Source: WTJD01 sp964225175
Lineage (GTDB): Bacteria; Pseudomonadota; Gammaproteobacteria; Xanthomonadales; SZUA-36
DNA: 56,026 bases
Assembly (NCBI GenBank): GCA_964225175.1
Contig: CAXQNK010000074.1
Span: 1-56,026 of the forward strand
Reading direction: 5' to 3'
A program made the translations under genes and the position numbers. Of this stretch, positions 35,342 to 43,540 are shown in pieces. The notes under the pieces were generated by a model. That model was not told the origin of the DNA and did no database searches. It worked only from the letters and a program-made list of their open reading frames with translations. The stretch's first letter is position 1. Each line of letters opens with the position of its first letter.

Positions 35342-36493
35342 TCAGGCCTGCGCCAGCGCCTTCTCCAGCGCGGCGATCAGGTCATCGGCGTCCTCCAGCC
35401 CCACTGACAAGCGGACCAGGCCATCAATGATCCCTACGCGCGCTCTTTCTGCAGGGTCAACATCGGCATGCGTCATGGTCACGGGATGCGTAATCAATGA
35501 TTCCACCGACCCAAGGTTCTCCGCCAGGCTCCACAGCTCGATATTGTCCATCAGTCGTTTGCCGGCGGCCACCCCTCCCATGACTTCGAACCAGAGCATT
35601 GCACCAAACCCATTGGCCTGGCGACAGGCCAGTTCATGCTGATTGAAAGACGCCAGGCCCGGATAAGCCACTTGCGCGACCTTGGGATGCGCCTCAAGGA
35701 ATTCAGCGATCGCCTGGGCATTGGCCGATTGCTGGTCCAGGCGCACGGACAGGGTTTTACAGCCCTGTAGCGTCAGCCAGGCCACCATCGGTGACATGAT
35801 GCTGCCCGTGCTGTTCTGGATGAACTTCACCTTCTCGTGCAGTTCATCGTTGCGACTTACCACCGCACCACCCACGGTGGCATTGTGGCCATCCATGTAC
35901 TTGGTGGTGCTGTGAACCGAAAGATCGGCGCCCAACTCCAGTGGCCGCTGGTAATACGGCGTCAAAAACGTATTGTCGACCGCATGAACCGCGCCCGCGG
36001 CGCGAGCGATATCAGAAAGCGCCTGAATATCGGAAAGCTTCATGGTTGGGTTGGCGGGAGTTTCACTGAACACCATGCGGGTGTTGTCCCTCATCGCGGC
36101 TTCCACCTGTGCGGGGTCAGAGGTGTCGGCAAAGGTAAATTCGATGCCAAACCGGGTCAGTACCTTTGTGCACAGACGATAGGTCCCTCCGTACGCCACG
36201 TCTGAAACGACCGCATGATCACCGGTGCTGAGAAAAGCCAGCATCACCGCGTGTACCGCTGCCATTCCCGTGCCGAAACAGGCGGTATCTGCACCGGCTT
36301 CCAGGTCGGTAAGTTTCATCTCCAACGCCCGTACCGTCGGATTACCAGAACGGGAATAGGAATATCCCTTGCTGAGATATTCATCTACCGATGCCTGAAC
36401 GTAGGTCGTGGACTGGTAGATCGGCGTCAGGATAGAGCCGGTGATCGGGTCCGGCGTGACGCCAGCATGAATTTGCCTGGTACTGAATCCCAT
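35342..36493 (-). CDS. Cystathionine gamma-synthase / gamma-lyase family PLP enzyme
   Basis: Trans-sulfuration enzyme of 383 residues. N-terminal STRQIHAGVTPDP, YSRSGNPTVRALEMKLTDLE, VDNTFLTPYYQRPLELGAD, PLP Lys in SVHSTTKYMDGHNATVGG and late HPVTMTHADVD plus RLSVGLEDADDL. Synthase, gamma-lyase and methionine gamma-lyase share these motifs and cannot be separated by eye; with metA upstream a biosynthetic cystathionine gamma-synthase (metB) or gamma-lyase role is most plausible. The ATG at 36493 (MGFSTRQIHAG) has GAGG eight bases upstream; an earlier start at 36526 has no such support. First gene after a 156-base leader from metA. Confidence 0.88.
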   Translation of the reverse strand: MGFSTRQIHAGVTPDPITGSILTPIYQSTTYVQASVDEYLSKGYSYSRSGNPTVRALEMKLTDLEAGADTACFGTGMAAVHAVMLAFLSTGDHAVVSDVAYGGTYRLCTKVLTRFGIEFTFADTSDPAQVEAAMRDNTRMVFSETPANPTMKLSDIQALSDIARAAGAVHAVDNTFLTPYYQRPLELGADLSVHSTTKYMDGHNATVGGAVVSRNDELHEKVKFIQNSTGSIMSPMVAWLTLQGCKTLSVRLDQQSANAQAIAEFLEAHPKVAQVAYPGLASFNQHELACRQANGFGAMLWFEVMGGVAAGKRLMDNIELWSLAENLGSVESLITHPVTMTHADVDPAERARVGIIDGLVRLSVGLEDADDLIAALEKALAQA

Positions 36494-36547
36494 TAGAAAA
36501 TCCTCGATGAAGCAGAATGTGAACAACGCGCAGATTACGCTGGAAAT

Positions 36548-36578
36548 ATCATACCATTATGCAGTTCATATTCTGCAT
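36548..36578 (-). promoter_or_regulatory. Candidate promoter and operator upstream of the methionine/acyl-CoA operon
   Basis: On the minus strand TGGTATGAT gives an extended -10 (TATGAT, 36548-36553), about 55 bases before the cystathionine enzyme. Immediately upstream is an inverted repeat, ATGCAG and CTGCAT with an 8-base spacer (36559-36578), where a -35 and repressor contact would be. It does not match the MetJ box or MetR consensus as I know them. Confidence 0.35.
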
Positions 36579-36649
36579 CCGGGGGTTCCGAATTTGCGGG
36601 GAATTCCCTGATAAACGTTCTGCGGAGCCCAGACCTGAGGACGACAGGG

Positions 36650-37723
36650 TCAATAGTGCAATTCCTCGCGTATTTTCAGGGGGTCCTGTGGGTCAATACC
36701 GTCCATGAAAGGCTGCTTGCGATCGAGGCTGGTCTTTCGATAGACGAGACCCAGCCAGTTATTGACGATCGCCTTGCCCGTATCGCGCCACGTGTTGTCG
36801 ACGCACGCTGTCAATTCCGTTTCGGGAAAATCCTCGGCATTCGCCTCGCCGCGCTCAAAGGATTCTAAAAAGTCGCTGGCGATAAGCTGTGCCCGATCGG
36901 TAAAATAATGCTCCGGAAAAGGCGGAGGCGTCTCGATCTCCCTGTTGATGTATCGAAGGACTTCGCGCTTGTATTCCTTCAACAGGCTGTTGGCGTCGTA
37001 TTCGGGGTGCCCCTGAAAATAAACAATCCTGAACAGGTCCGGACTCACTGCAAGGTGCACACCCGCCTCGTCACTTGCCGCCAAGACAGCCAGGCCAGCA
37101 TCCTCGATCTCTCGCCGGGAAACATCGTTATGACGAGAGTGCGGCGCATCAAAACGGGTATTGATGTCCCTGACCAGTGGATGCGCCGGTAAAGTCACGC
37201 GATGGGAATACACCCCCCAGCGCTTCTCGGGCAGGCGCTGACGCTCCAGGCCATGATGGTGCTTAAGTACCGCGTGGGTGGCAAGACAGGAGCAAAGAAT
37301 GGATGTCACATTGTTTTCCGCCCACTCTACCACTTCCAGCAAGGGTTCCCAGAACGGCTCCTGGTCCAGAGAGGGGTTGGCCACGTTGGCGCCTGTGATG
37401 ATCAATGCATCCAGGCCTTGCGACTTCAGTTCGGAAAATTCCGTGTAATGATCACGAATATGGGCCCGGGCCTCATCGCCCCGGTCAAGTTCATCCAAGG
37501 AAAAGGGGTACACGTAAAACTGAGCGATCTTGTTGCAGTTGCCTACCAGGTTGATAAATTGCTGCTCTGTCGCTGTGAGGGCGGCATCTGGCATCATGTT
37601 CAGAAACCCGATGTGCAATTCACGGATATCCTGGTGAACAGCTGCGTCACGATCCAGGATTTCAAGGCCAAACTGACGCAAGCGTTTGAACGTGGGCAGT
37701 TGGTTGTGTGCGACCAGTGGCAT
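36650..37723 (-). CDS. metA: Homoserine O-acyltransferase (MetA family)
   Basis: Activates homoserine for methionine synthesis with acetyl- or succinyl-CoA. The 357 residues show the MetA layout: LHIGFLNMMPDAALTATEQQF, ITGANVANPSLDQEPFW, the catalytic Cys in CSCLATHAVL, and YFQGHPEYDANSLLKEY with the catalytic His and Glu; the tail ends NNWLGLVYRKT. At the pocket position where Gly favours succinyl-CoA and Glu favours acetyl-CoA, this protein seems to have Ala (GANVA), so the acyl donor is uncertain. A downstream metY uses O-acetylhomoserine, which would fit acetyl transfer. It belongs to a longer subfamily with an extended C-terminus compared with E. coli (309). Confidence 0.9.
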   Translation of the reverse strand: MPLVAHNQLPTFKRLRQFGLEILDRDAAVHQDIRELHIGFLNMMPDAALTATEQQFINLVGNCNKIAQFYVYPFSLDELDRGDEARAHIRDHYTEFSELKSQGLDALIITGANVANPSLDQEPFWEPLLEVVEWAENNVTSILCSCLATHAVLKHHHGLERQRLPEKRWGVYSHRVTLPAHPLVRDINTRFDAPHSRHNDVSRREIEDAGLAVLAASDEAGVHLAVSPDLFRIVYFQGHPEYDANSLLKEYKREVLRYINREIETPPPFPEHYFTDRAQLIASDFLESFERGEANAEDFPETELTACVDNTWRDTGKAIVNNWLGLVYRKTSLDRKQPFMDGIDPQDPLKIREELHY

Positions 37724-37807
37724 CTGTGCAAGACCATTGAATTATTCTTGAACGATACGGCCATAATAGCCGCTAAGCCAGCGCCTTACACAAGGGAGAC
37801 TGAATCA

Positions 37808-38212
37808 GTGACTGAAAATCCATTGATCGGCACAGCAAACCGTTGCTTCGCATGCGGCGATGACAATCCCATCGGGCTGAAGATTGAGTTCAGCCTGCAA
37901 GACGAAACCTGCAGCGGCCTGTTCACGCCAGGAAAATATCATGTCGGTTTCAATGACACCGTACACGGCGGCATTATTTTTGCTGCTCTCGATGACGTGA
38001 TGGCCAACCTGCTGTACCTGCAGGGCATCAAAGCCTTCACGGCACGCTGTGAAATCCGCTACCGAAAAGCACTGCGTGTTGGCCAGACTCTGCAATTGCG
38101 AAGTGAAATTGTTCAACAAAAGAGGCGCTTGTACACCCTTGCAGGAACTGCGCATCTCGCCGAGGACGGAGAATTAATCGCTGATGCAAGCGCAAGTTTC
38201 ATGTCACGCTAA
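37808..38212 (+). CDS. PaaI-type hotdog-fold thioesterase
   Basis: A 134-residue hotdog protein, probably an acyl-CoA thioesterase. It shows NRCFACGDDNPIGLKIEFS at the N-terminus, the active-site helix VHGGIIFAALDDVMANLLY and ARCEIRYRKALRVGQTL. The frame is open through metA in antisense, but the GTG at 37808, with AGGGAG nine bases upstream, starts exactly at the family N-terminus. It diverges from metA over 84 bases and converges on fhs. Confidence 0.88.
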   Translation: MTENPLIGTANRCFACGDDNPIGLKIEFSLQDETCSGLFTPGKYHVGFNDTVHGGIIFAALDDVMANLLYLQGIKAFTARCEIRYRKALRVGQTLQLRSEIVQQKRRLYTLAGTAHLAEDGELIADASASFMSR

Positions 38213-38258
38213 ATGGGGGCAGGTTCGGCGCCCTGCATAGGCAATTCGCAATATCGTG

Positions 38259-39929
38259 TCAGGCGACACCCTCTACAGAACCATCCGGGTTGACCTGCAC
38301 CCGAAGCGCCTGCGGGCTGCGCGGAAGACCTGGCATTCTAAGAATATTGCCGGTTAATGCGACCAGGAACCCGGCGCCTGCACTGACCTGGACATTGCGC
38401 ACCGTGACCTGAAAATCTCGTGGCCGACCATGTAATTGCGGGTCGTCTGAAAGCGAACTCGGCGCCTTGGCGACGCACACGGGAAGTTTCTCCAGGCCCA
38501 GCTTCTCAATCATCCGTAAATCCTTTTCAGCCTCCTTGCTGAATGCGATGTCATTAGCGCCGTACATTTTCTGGCTTACCGCCCGCACCTTTTCCGGCAA
38601 GGTCGTGTCGAGTTCATACAGGGGCTCGAAGGGGCTGTTTTTCTCCACCGAGGCCATGACCGCACGCGCGAGGTCCGCAGACCCGGGGCCGCCCTCCGAG
38701 AAATGCCTGGACTCGGCAAAATCCACGCCATGCGCCGCTGCGCGCTCCGCTACGATGGCGATTTCCTCATCCGTGTCTGCTGCAAATCGATTCAAAGCCA
38801 CCACGGGAGACTTGTTGAAATTCGCCACACTCTCGATATGCTTGTCCAGGTTTTCAAGCCCTGCCCGCACGGCATCGGTGTCAGGTGACTCAAGCTGGTT
38901 CTTGTCTTTTCCACCATGCAGTTTCAACGCGCGCACGGTGGTCACCAGCACCACCGCGTCGGGGTCGAGACCTGCACTGCGACACTTGATGTCAAAGAAC
39001 TTCTCTGCGCCAAGGTCGAAACCAAATCCTGCTTCGGTGATGGCCCAGTCAGAGAAGTGCATGGCCATGCGGGTGGCAAAAACGCTATTGCAGCCGTGCG
39101 CAATGTTGGCAAACGGGCCACCATGCACAAAGACTGGCACGCCTTCCAGCGTCTGCACCAGATTGGGGTGCACTGCATCGCGAAGCAACGCCATCAAAGC
39201 GCCGGTGACTTTCAGCGCACTCAGGTAAACCGGTTCACCGTCATAGGTGAACCCGATAAAAATACGCTCGAGGCGCTCGTACAAATCTTCCATGCTCTTG
39301 GCGAGACAGAAAATCGCCATCACCTCGGAAGCCGCAGTGATGTCAAAACCACCCTGCCTGGGAATACCCTGCATTTTGCCACCTAAGCCCAAAACAATGT
39401 TTCTCAGGCTGCGGTCGTTCATGTCCATACAGCGGCGCCAAACGATGGTGCGAGGATCCAGGCCCAGTTCATTGCCCTGGAACAGGTGATTGTCGACCAT
39501 GGCCGAAATCAGGTTGTTGGCACTCGTAATGGCGTGGAAATCACCGGTAAAGTGAAGGTTGATCCGATCCGCTGGGATCATCTGCGCGTAACCACCGCCA
39601 GTCGCTCCTCCCTTAATCCCAAATACGGGGCCTAGTGAAGGCTCCCGCAAAGCGCAGCACACCGATTCACCGATGTGCTTGAACCCCTGTGCAAGTCCGA
39701 TGGATGTGGTGGTCTTTCCTTCACCCGCAGCGGTTGGGGTAGTGGCTGAGACCAGCACCAGCCGTGACGTTGAAGATCGCTTTCGGGGGGACTGGAGCGC
39801 ATCGAGATGCACCTTCGCAATTTCAGTTCCGTATGAGATCAGGTGTTCATTATCAACACCAAGGTCACGGGCAACATCCGCAATGGGTGCAGGGTTGGCA
39901 AGCCGCGCAATTTCATGATCCGAAAGCAT
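38259..39929 (-). CDS. fhs: Formate-tetrahydrofolate ligase
   Basis: Makes 10-formyltetrahydrofolate from formate, ATP and THF, or runs in reverse to release formate and ATP. The 556 residues are the standard length. P-loop TPTAAGEGKTTTSIGL near residue 66, REPSLGPVFGIKGGATGGGYAQ, DINLHFTGD-type segment as RINLHFTGDFHAI, and FVHGGPFANIAHGCNS are all conserved. It follows moeA by 73 bases at the end of the formate dehydrogenase and molybdenum-cofactor run, so formate metabolism links them. No monofunctional FolD or MTHFR is in the window. Confidence 0.97.
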   Translation of the reverse strand: MLSDHEIARLANPAPIADVARDLGVDNEHLISYGTEIAKVHLDALQSPRKRSSTSRLVLVSATTPTAAGEGKTTTSIGLAQGFKHIGESVCCALREPSLGPVFGIKGGATGGGYAQMIPADRINLHFTGDFHAITSANNLISAMVDNHLFQGNELGLDPRTIVWRRCMDMNDRSLRNIVLGLGGKMQGIPRQGGFDITAASEVMAIFCLAKSMEDLYERLERIFIGFTYDGEPVYLSALKVTGALMALLRDAVHPNLVQTLEGVPVFVHGGPFANIAHGCNSVFATRMAMHFSDWAITEAGFGFDLGAEKFFDIKCRSAGLDPDAVVLVTTVRALKLHGGKDKNQLESPDTDAVRAGLENLDKHIESVANFNKSPVVALNRFAADTDEEIAIVAERAAAHGVDFAESRHFSEGGPGSADLARAVMASVEKNSPFEPLYELDTTLPEKVRAVSQKMYGANDIAFSKEAEKDLRMIEKLGLEKLPVCVAKAPSSLSDDPQLHGRPRDFQVTVRNVQVSAGAGFLVALTGNILRMPGLPRSPQALRVQVNPDGSVEGVA

Positions 39930-40002
39930 ATGATTATTCCTATTAGTTAACGGGTCGAGTTGCTATTCATTTAATGTCTTTTCCGTGCCCTGTCCCGAGG
40001 GC

Positions 40003-41187
40003 TCACGTCAGTGACGAATACGGCAGAAAATCGGCGAGCTCGCCCTTTTGGATGTTCTGTTCGGGCGCCTGCACGACCAATCCGTCCCCCCACACGGCGG
40101 AGGTGAGCATGCCACTGCTCTGCCGTGGGTGGCACTCTACACCATCTGGGGTGGTTTTCGCACGCAGATAAACCGCCCTTGGTCCACCTTCGAGACTGAA
40201 TTGGGCAACATGCCGGGCAGGCTGGACATGGACATGCTTCTGGCCTTGCAAAGACAGTAGATACGGACGCGCGATCACCAGCGCCGTCACCAGGACCGAA
40301 GCGGGGTTTCCTGGCAATCCAAGGAAGGGTGTGTCGGCCACTTTTCCGAACGCAAAGGGTTTTCCGGGCTTGATGGAGACTTTCCACAGGTCAATCATGC
40401 CCAGATCGGAAACGACCTGCTTGATGTGGTCCTCCTCACCCACCGAGACACCGCCCGAAGACACGATAACATCCACTTCCTGCGCTGCTCGCTGCAGCAA
40501 GTTACGGATTTCATCCGGACAGTCCGTGGCAATCCCGTAATCGACCAGATCGAATCCCCAGCCATTGACCAGGCCCGCCAGGAGATAGCGATTGGAATTA
40601 TAAATCTGGCCAGGCTTGACCGCCTCGCCCGGCTCGACCAGTTCACTGCCATTGGACACCACCCCGACGCGCAATTTGCGAAAGACGAGACAATGGGCGT
40701 GACCCAAAGAGGCAAGCAACCCAAGGGCCTGCGAGCTAAGGCGGGTCCCCGCGCGCAGAACGGTGTCACCCGCCTGAATATCCTGGGCACGGGGACGGAC
40801 ATTAGCACCCAGGGATGGACAGCGTTCGATATGCACGACGCCGTCCTGTGCACTGCAGTGCTCCTGCATAACAACAGTATCCGCTCCCTCCGGTATCTCC
40901 GCACCCGTAAAGATTCGGGCTGCCGTACCGGGCTGCAGCGCTTCTGGTCGAATTCCTGCAGGGATACGCTGGCTGACTTCCAGCGGTGTCTCTGCAGCGT
41001 TCCAGTCCGCGTGACGAAAAGCATAACCATCCATTGCGCTGTTGGCTGCGGGCGGCACGTCAATTCCAGCCGTCACGTCCCGCGCCAGCACACGACCCAA
41101 TCCCTCAGCAATCGAAACCTGTTCATACTGGTCCATGGGTCGGGCAGCGCTGACAAGTGCGCTTACGGCTTCTTCGACACTCAACAT
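40003..41187 (-). CDS. moeA: Molybdopterin molybdenumtransferase
   Basis: Inserts molybdate into adenylylated molybdopterin. The 394-residue protein starts MLSVEEAVSALVSAARPM and shows ANSAMDGYAFRHADW, RIFTGAEIPEGADTVVMQEH, ILRAGTRLSSQALGLLASLG-type linker (as VLRAGTRLSS), SNGSELVEPG, SSGGVSVGEEDHIKQVV and LPGNPASVLV, all typical of MoeA. One-base overlap with moaB upstream (TGATG). It serves the formate dehydrogenase encoded a few genes upstream. Confidence 0.95.
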   Translation of the reverse strand: MLSVEEAVSALVSAARPMDQYEQVSIAEGLGRVLARDVTAGIDVPPAANSAMDGYAFRHADWNAAETPLEVSQRIPAGIRPEALQPGTAARIFTGAEIPEGADTVVMQEHCSAQDGVVHIERCPSLGANVRPRAQDIQAGDTVLRAGTRLSSQALGLLASLGHAHCLVFRKLRVGVVSNGSELVEPGEAVKPGQIYNSNRYLLAGLVNGWGFDLVDYGIATDCPDEIRNLLQRAAQEVDVIVSSGGVSVGEEDHIKQVVSDLGMIDLWKVSIKPGKPFAFGKVADTPFLGLPGNPASVLVTALVIARPYLLSLQGQKHVHVQPARHVAQFSLEGGPRAVYLRAKTTPDGVECHPRQSSGMLTSAVWGDGLVVQAPEQNIQKGELADFLPYSSLT

Positions 41188-41714
41188 CAGCCTGTCCTGC
41201 TGCTCGCGCCAGTTTGACCCACGAAATTGCAGGGGCGATGCCGAGAATCGAGTTGCTCAAGTAAAATTCCATTCCACCCGGTCTGGCAGGCATTAGGTGA
41301 GCCCGGCAGGCAGAAAATCAGTGTCTTGTTGGACAATCCGGCACAACATCGGGACTGGACCGTGGAGGAGCCCACCTCCTCGTGGGACAACTGCCGAAAA
41401 AGCTCACCAAAACCCTCGATGCTCTGATCAAACAGTGGGAGCAGGGCTTCGGGCGTGGAGTCGCGAGCGGTAAAACCCGTTCCTCCCGTGGTAATCACCA
41501 CGTCGATGTTCGGATCTGCAATCCAGCGCGATACATGGGCCCTCATCTCGTACACATCGTCTTTGCAGATCATTCTGCCCGCGAGTACATGACCAGCCTC
41601 CGCCAGGGCGTCCGCCAGCAGGTCGCCAGAGCTGTCATTGTCCTGCGTACGGGTATCGGAAATCGTGAGCACCACGATGTTCAGCGGAACAAGTTGATCG
41701 CTATGTTGATGCAT
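41187..41714 (-). CDS. moaB: Molybdenum cofactor biosynthesis protein MoaB
   Basis: MogA/MoaB-type molybdopterin adenylyltransferase fold, 175 residues. Motifs are NIVVLTISDTRTQDNDSSGD, VVITTGGTGFTARDSTPEA, and LIFCLPGSPNACQTGWNGIL. The ATG at 41714 (MHQHSDQLVPLNIVV) has GAGGG just upstream; a start at 41765 would add a non-conserved stretch. Lies about 100 bases after mobA and overlaps moeA. In bacteria with MogA the role of MoaB is unclear; here it may perform the adenylylation itself because no mogA is seen nearby. Confidence 0.92.
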   Translation of the reverse strand: MHQHSDQLVPLNIVVLTISDTRTQDNDSSGDLLADALAEAGHVLAGRMICKDDVYEMRAHVSRWIADPNIDVVITTGGTGFTARDSTPEALLPLFDQSIEGFGELFRQLSHEEVGSSTVQSRCCAGLSNKTLIFCLPGSPNACQTGWNGILLEQLDSRHRPCNFVGQTGASSRTG

Positions 41715-41815
41715 AAACGCCCTCGCGCTCGAAAACCAGTGTGGGCCAAACCGTTTCAGCGGCACCTTGCGTCAGCTCCAGCCAGCAGGAACCGCCTGTT
41801 CAGGGCGACACAGTT

Positions 41816-42451
41816 TCAGGCCTCGGACACCTGCGCGTCAACCAGCAACCTCGCTGCGTCCAGGTCGGCCTCACTATTGACGTTAAAAAACGGGGGTGGC
41901 GTGAGTACCGGCCATTCCACTCGCACGTGCGCAAGGTCGTTGAGTATGTGCCGAAGGCCCGGCTGCCCACGCGTGTCCAGCGCGTCCTTCAACGCGGGGA
42001 GCGTGGTTATATTCCAAAGCGAGAACACAGGCTGCACGGCGCCCCGATACATGGCAACGGCCACGGGCTTTTGCTGAGTCTGTGCCGCGCGCATCAACCG
42101 TTGCCCAAGATCAAGCGGAAGGAAGGGCGCATCAACCGGCACGACCAGCAACCAATCCTGTCCTTTCACTTCCACCAGCTTCGCGAGTGCGGAATACACG
42201 CCTGCCAATGGCCCTCGTCGACGATTTAGTGCGTCGGGGACCCATTCAAAGCCATCCCGCGACAGGGCCTCGTCAACGGAGTGTACGCTCACCAAAAGCC
42301 GATCAACCTGCGGACGAAAACGTCGGATGACGTGCTGCAGCAAACTGTATTTCCCCAGACGCACCTGCGCTTTGCCAAGCCCACGCATCCGCTGTGCGGA
42401 TCCGCCGGCCAGTATGGCGCCCACCAGGGACACGCTTTCGCGGGCGGTCAT
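41816..42451 (-). CDS. mobA: Molybdenum cofactor guanylyltransferase
   Basis: Attaches GMP to Mo-molybdopterin to give the bis-MGD cofactor required by DMSO-reductase-family enzymes such as formate dehydrogenase. The 211-residue protein has the nucleotidyltransferase start GAILAGGSAQRMRGLGKAQV, GPLAGVYSALA, VVPVDAPFLPLDL and the late FFNVNSEADLDAARLL. ATGA overlap with fdsD upstream ties its expression to the formate dehydrogenase genes. In most genomes mobA lies elsewhere. Confidence 0.95.
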   Translation of the reverse strand: MTARESVSLVGAILAGGSAQRMRGLGKAQVRLGKYSLLQHVIRRFRPQVDRLLVSVHSVDEALSRDGFEWVPDALNRRRGPLAGVYSALAKLVEVKGQDWLLVVPVDAPFLPLDLGQRLMRAAQTQQKPVAVAMYRGAVQPVFSLWNITTLPALKDALDTRGQPGLRHILNDLAHVRVEWPVLTPPPFFNVNSEADLDAARLLVDAQVSEA

Positions 42452-42663
42452 TTCTGTTTGATTAACTGTGCCGCGGCAATCACCTTTTCATCCAGGCCCT
42501 CGCCACCATGCGCGATACATGCAGACAGTCTTTCACGCATCAAGGGTGCCCAGAATCGGGTCAGGTGATCTGCAATCCGTGCCTCTGCGTCATCGTGGAA
42601 ACTGAAATTGGCCGCAATCTGGTTGGCCATTTGCTTGATGTGCTCCATTTCCTGATCTGACAT
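42448..42663 (-). CDS. fdsD: Formate dehydrogenase delta subunit FdsD
   Basis: Small protein of 71 residues needed for maturation or stability of NAD-dependent formate dehydrogenase. MEHIKQMANQIAANFSFHDD, then ARIADHLTRFWAPLMRERL is the FdsD family pattern. The ATG at 42663 lies four bases after the fdhD stop; an upstream start would overlap fdhD. Overlaps mobA by four bases. Confidence 0.92.
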   Translation of the reverse strand: MSDQEMEHIKQMANQIAANFSFHDDAEARIADHLTRFWAPLMRERLSACIAHGGEGLDEKVIAAAQLIKQK

Positions 42664-42667
42664 GGCT

Positions 42668-43474
42668 TCAGGCACCTCGAGTTTGGTTGATTCTGTCTGG
42701 AAAAGTATAGACGTTGTGCCGCCCGGGGCGTGCAAATCCGATCAAGGTCACGCCGCAGCGTTGCGCGTATTCCAGCGCCAGCGCGGTGGGTGCGGACACG
42801 GCCACCAGCAATTCGATGCCCACCGCTGCAGCCTTGTAGACCATTTCATAGCTCGCCCGACTGGAGACCAGACAAAATCCGTTGCCGCTGTCAAAGCCCG
42901 AATGACTCAGAGCCCCCACCAGTTTATCGAGCGCGTTGTGCCGCCCAACGTCCTCACGAACGCGAGTGATGTGACCTCGAACATCACACCACGCCGCACC
43001 GTGCACCGCACCGGTCACCGACTGCAGGGCCTGCTCATCCTGTAAATGAGCAATTGCGCGCTGCACCGCCCCATGTTCTATCGCGAGCCGCCGCGCAACC
43101 GGGCCCGGCACGCGCAGAGCCTGATCGAGTGATTCTGCGCCACACAGACCACAGCCGGTTCGGCCGGTCATATTTCTGCGCTGAGCCTGGACGCGCTTGA
43201 AGCAGGACTCCGACACGGTCATGGCCAGCTCAACCCCGCCTTCGCGTGGAATCAACCGGGTGCTCACGATGTCTTCAGCTGAGCGCGCAAGGCCTTCGGT
43301 CAGGCTAAAGCCCAACCCAAGGTCTTCGAGATTGTTGGGCGTGGCCATCATAACGACATGAGAACGGCGGTTATAGGTCAGCGCGACAGGAACCTCTCGC
43401 GCCACTTCATCAACTGAACGCTCGACACCTTGGTCAGTCCAGCGCGACACATCGGTTGTCACCGTGTCAGGCAT
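42668..43474 (-). CDS. fdhD: Formate dehydrogenase sulfurtransferase FdhD
   Basis: Transfers sulfur from a cysteine desulfurase to the molybdenum cofactor, a step essential for formate dehydrogenase activity (the FdsC/FdhD position of fds operons). The 268 residues show EVPVALTYNRRSHVVMMATP, the catalytic Cys pair CGLCGAES, REDVGRHNALDKLVGA and LVSSRASYEMVYKAA. It lies 66 bases after fdsA and four before fdsD. Start at 43474 (MPDTVTTDVSRW) is reasonable; exact codon not critical. Confidence 0.95.
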   Translation of the reverse strand: MPDTVTTDVSRWTDQGVERSVDEVAREVPVALTYNRRSHVVMMATPNNLEDLGLGFSLTEGLARSAEDIVSTRLIPREGGVELAMTVSESCFKRVQAQRRNMTGRTGCGLCGAESLDQALRVPGPVARRLAIEHGAVQRAIAHLQDEQALQSVTGAVHGAAWCDVRGHITRVREDVGRHNALDKLVGALSHSGFDSGNGFCLVSSRASYEMVYKAAAVGIELLVAVSAPTALALEYAQRCGVTLIGFARPGRHNVYTFPDRINQTRGA

Positions 43475-43540
43475 TAAGGGTGCCGTCTTGGCTTTGGGTT
43501 GAAAGCGGCCCTGCCCACGGCATTCGGCCGCTGCCTGAGT

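Noticed and set aside
36494..36649. SAM riboswitch upstream of the methionine operon
   Set aside because: No conserved SAM-I, SAM-II or SAM/SAH core pattern could be recognised in this 156-base leader; only a short dyad and a -10 box were found.
37202..37807. Upstream extension of the thioesterase frame
   Set aside because: Antisense to metA and without homology; the ribosome-binding site AGGGAG marks the start at 37808.
38467..39228. 253-codon plus-strand frame
   Set aside because: Antisense to fhs, Ser/Ala-rich shadow translation without domains.
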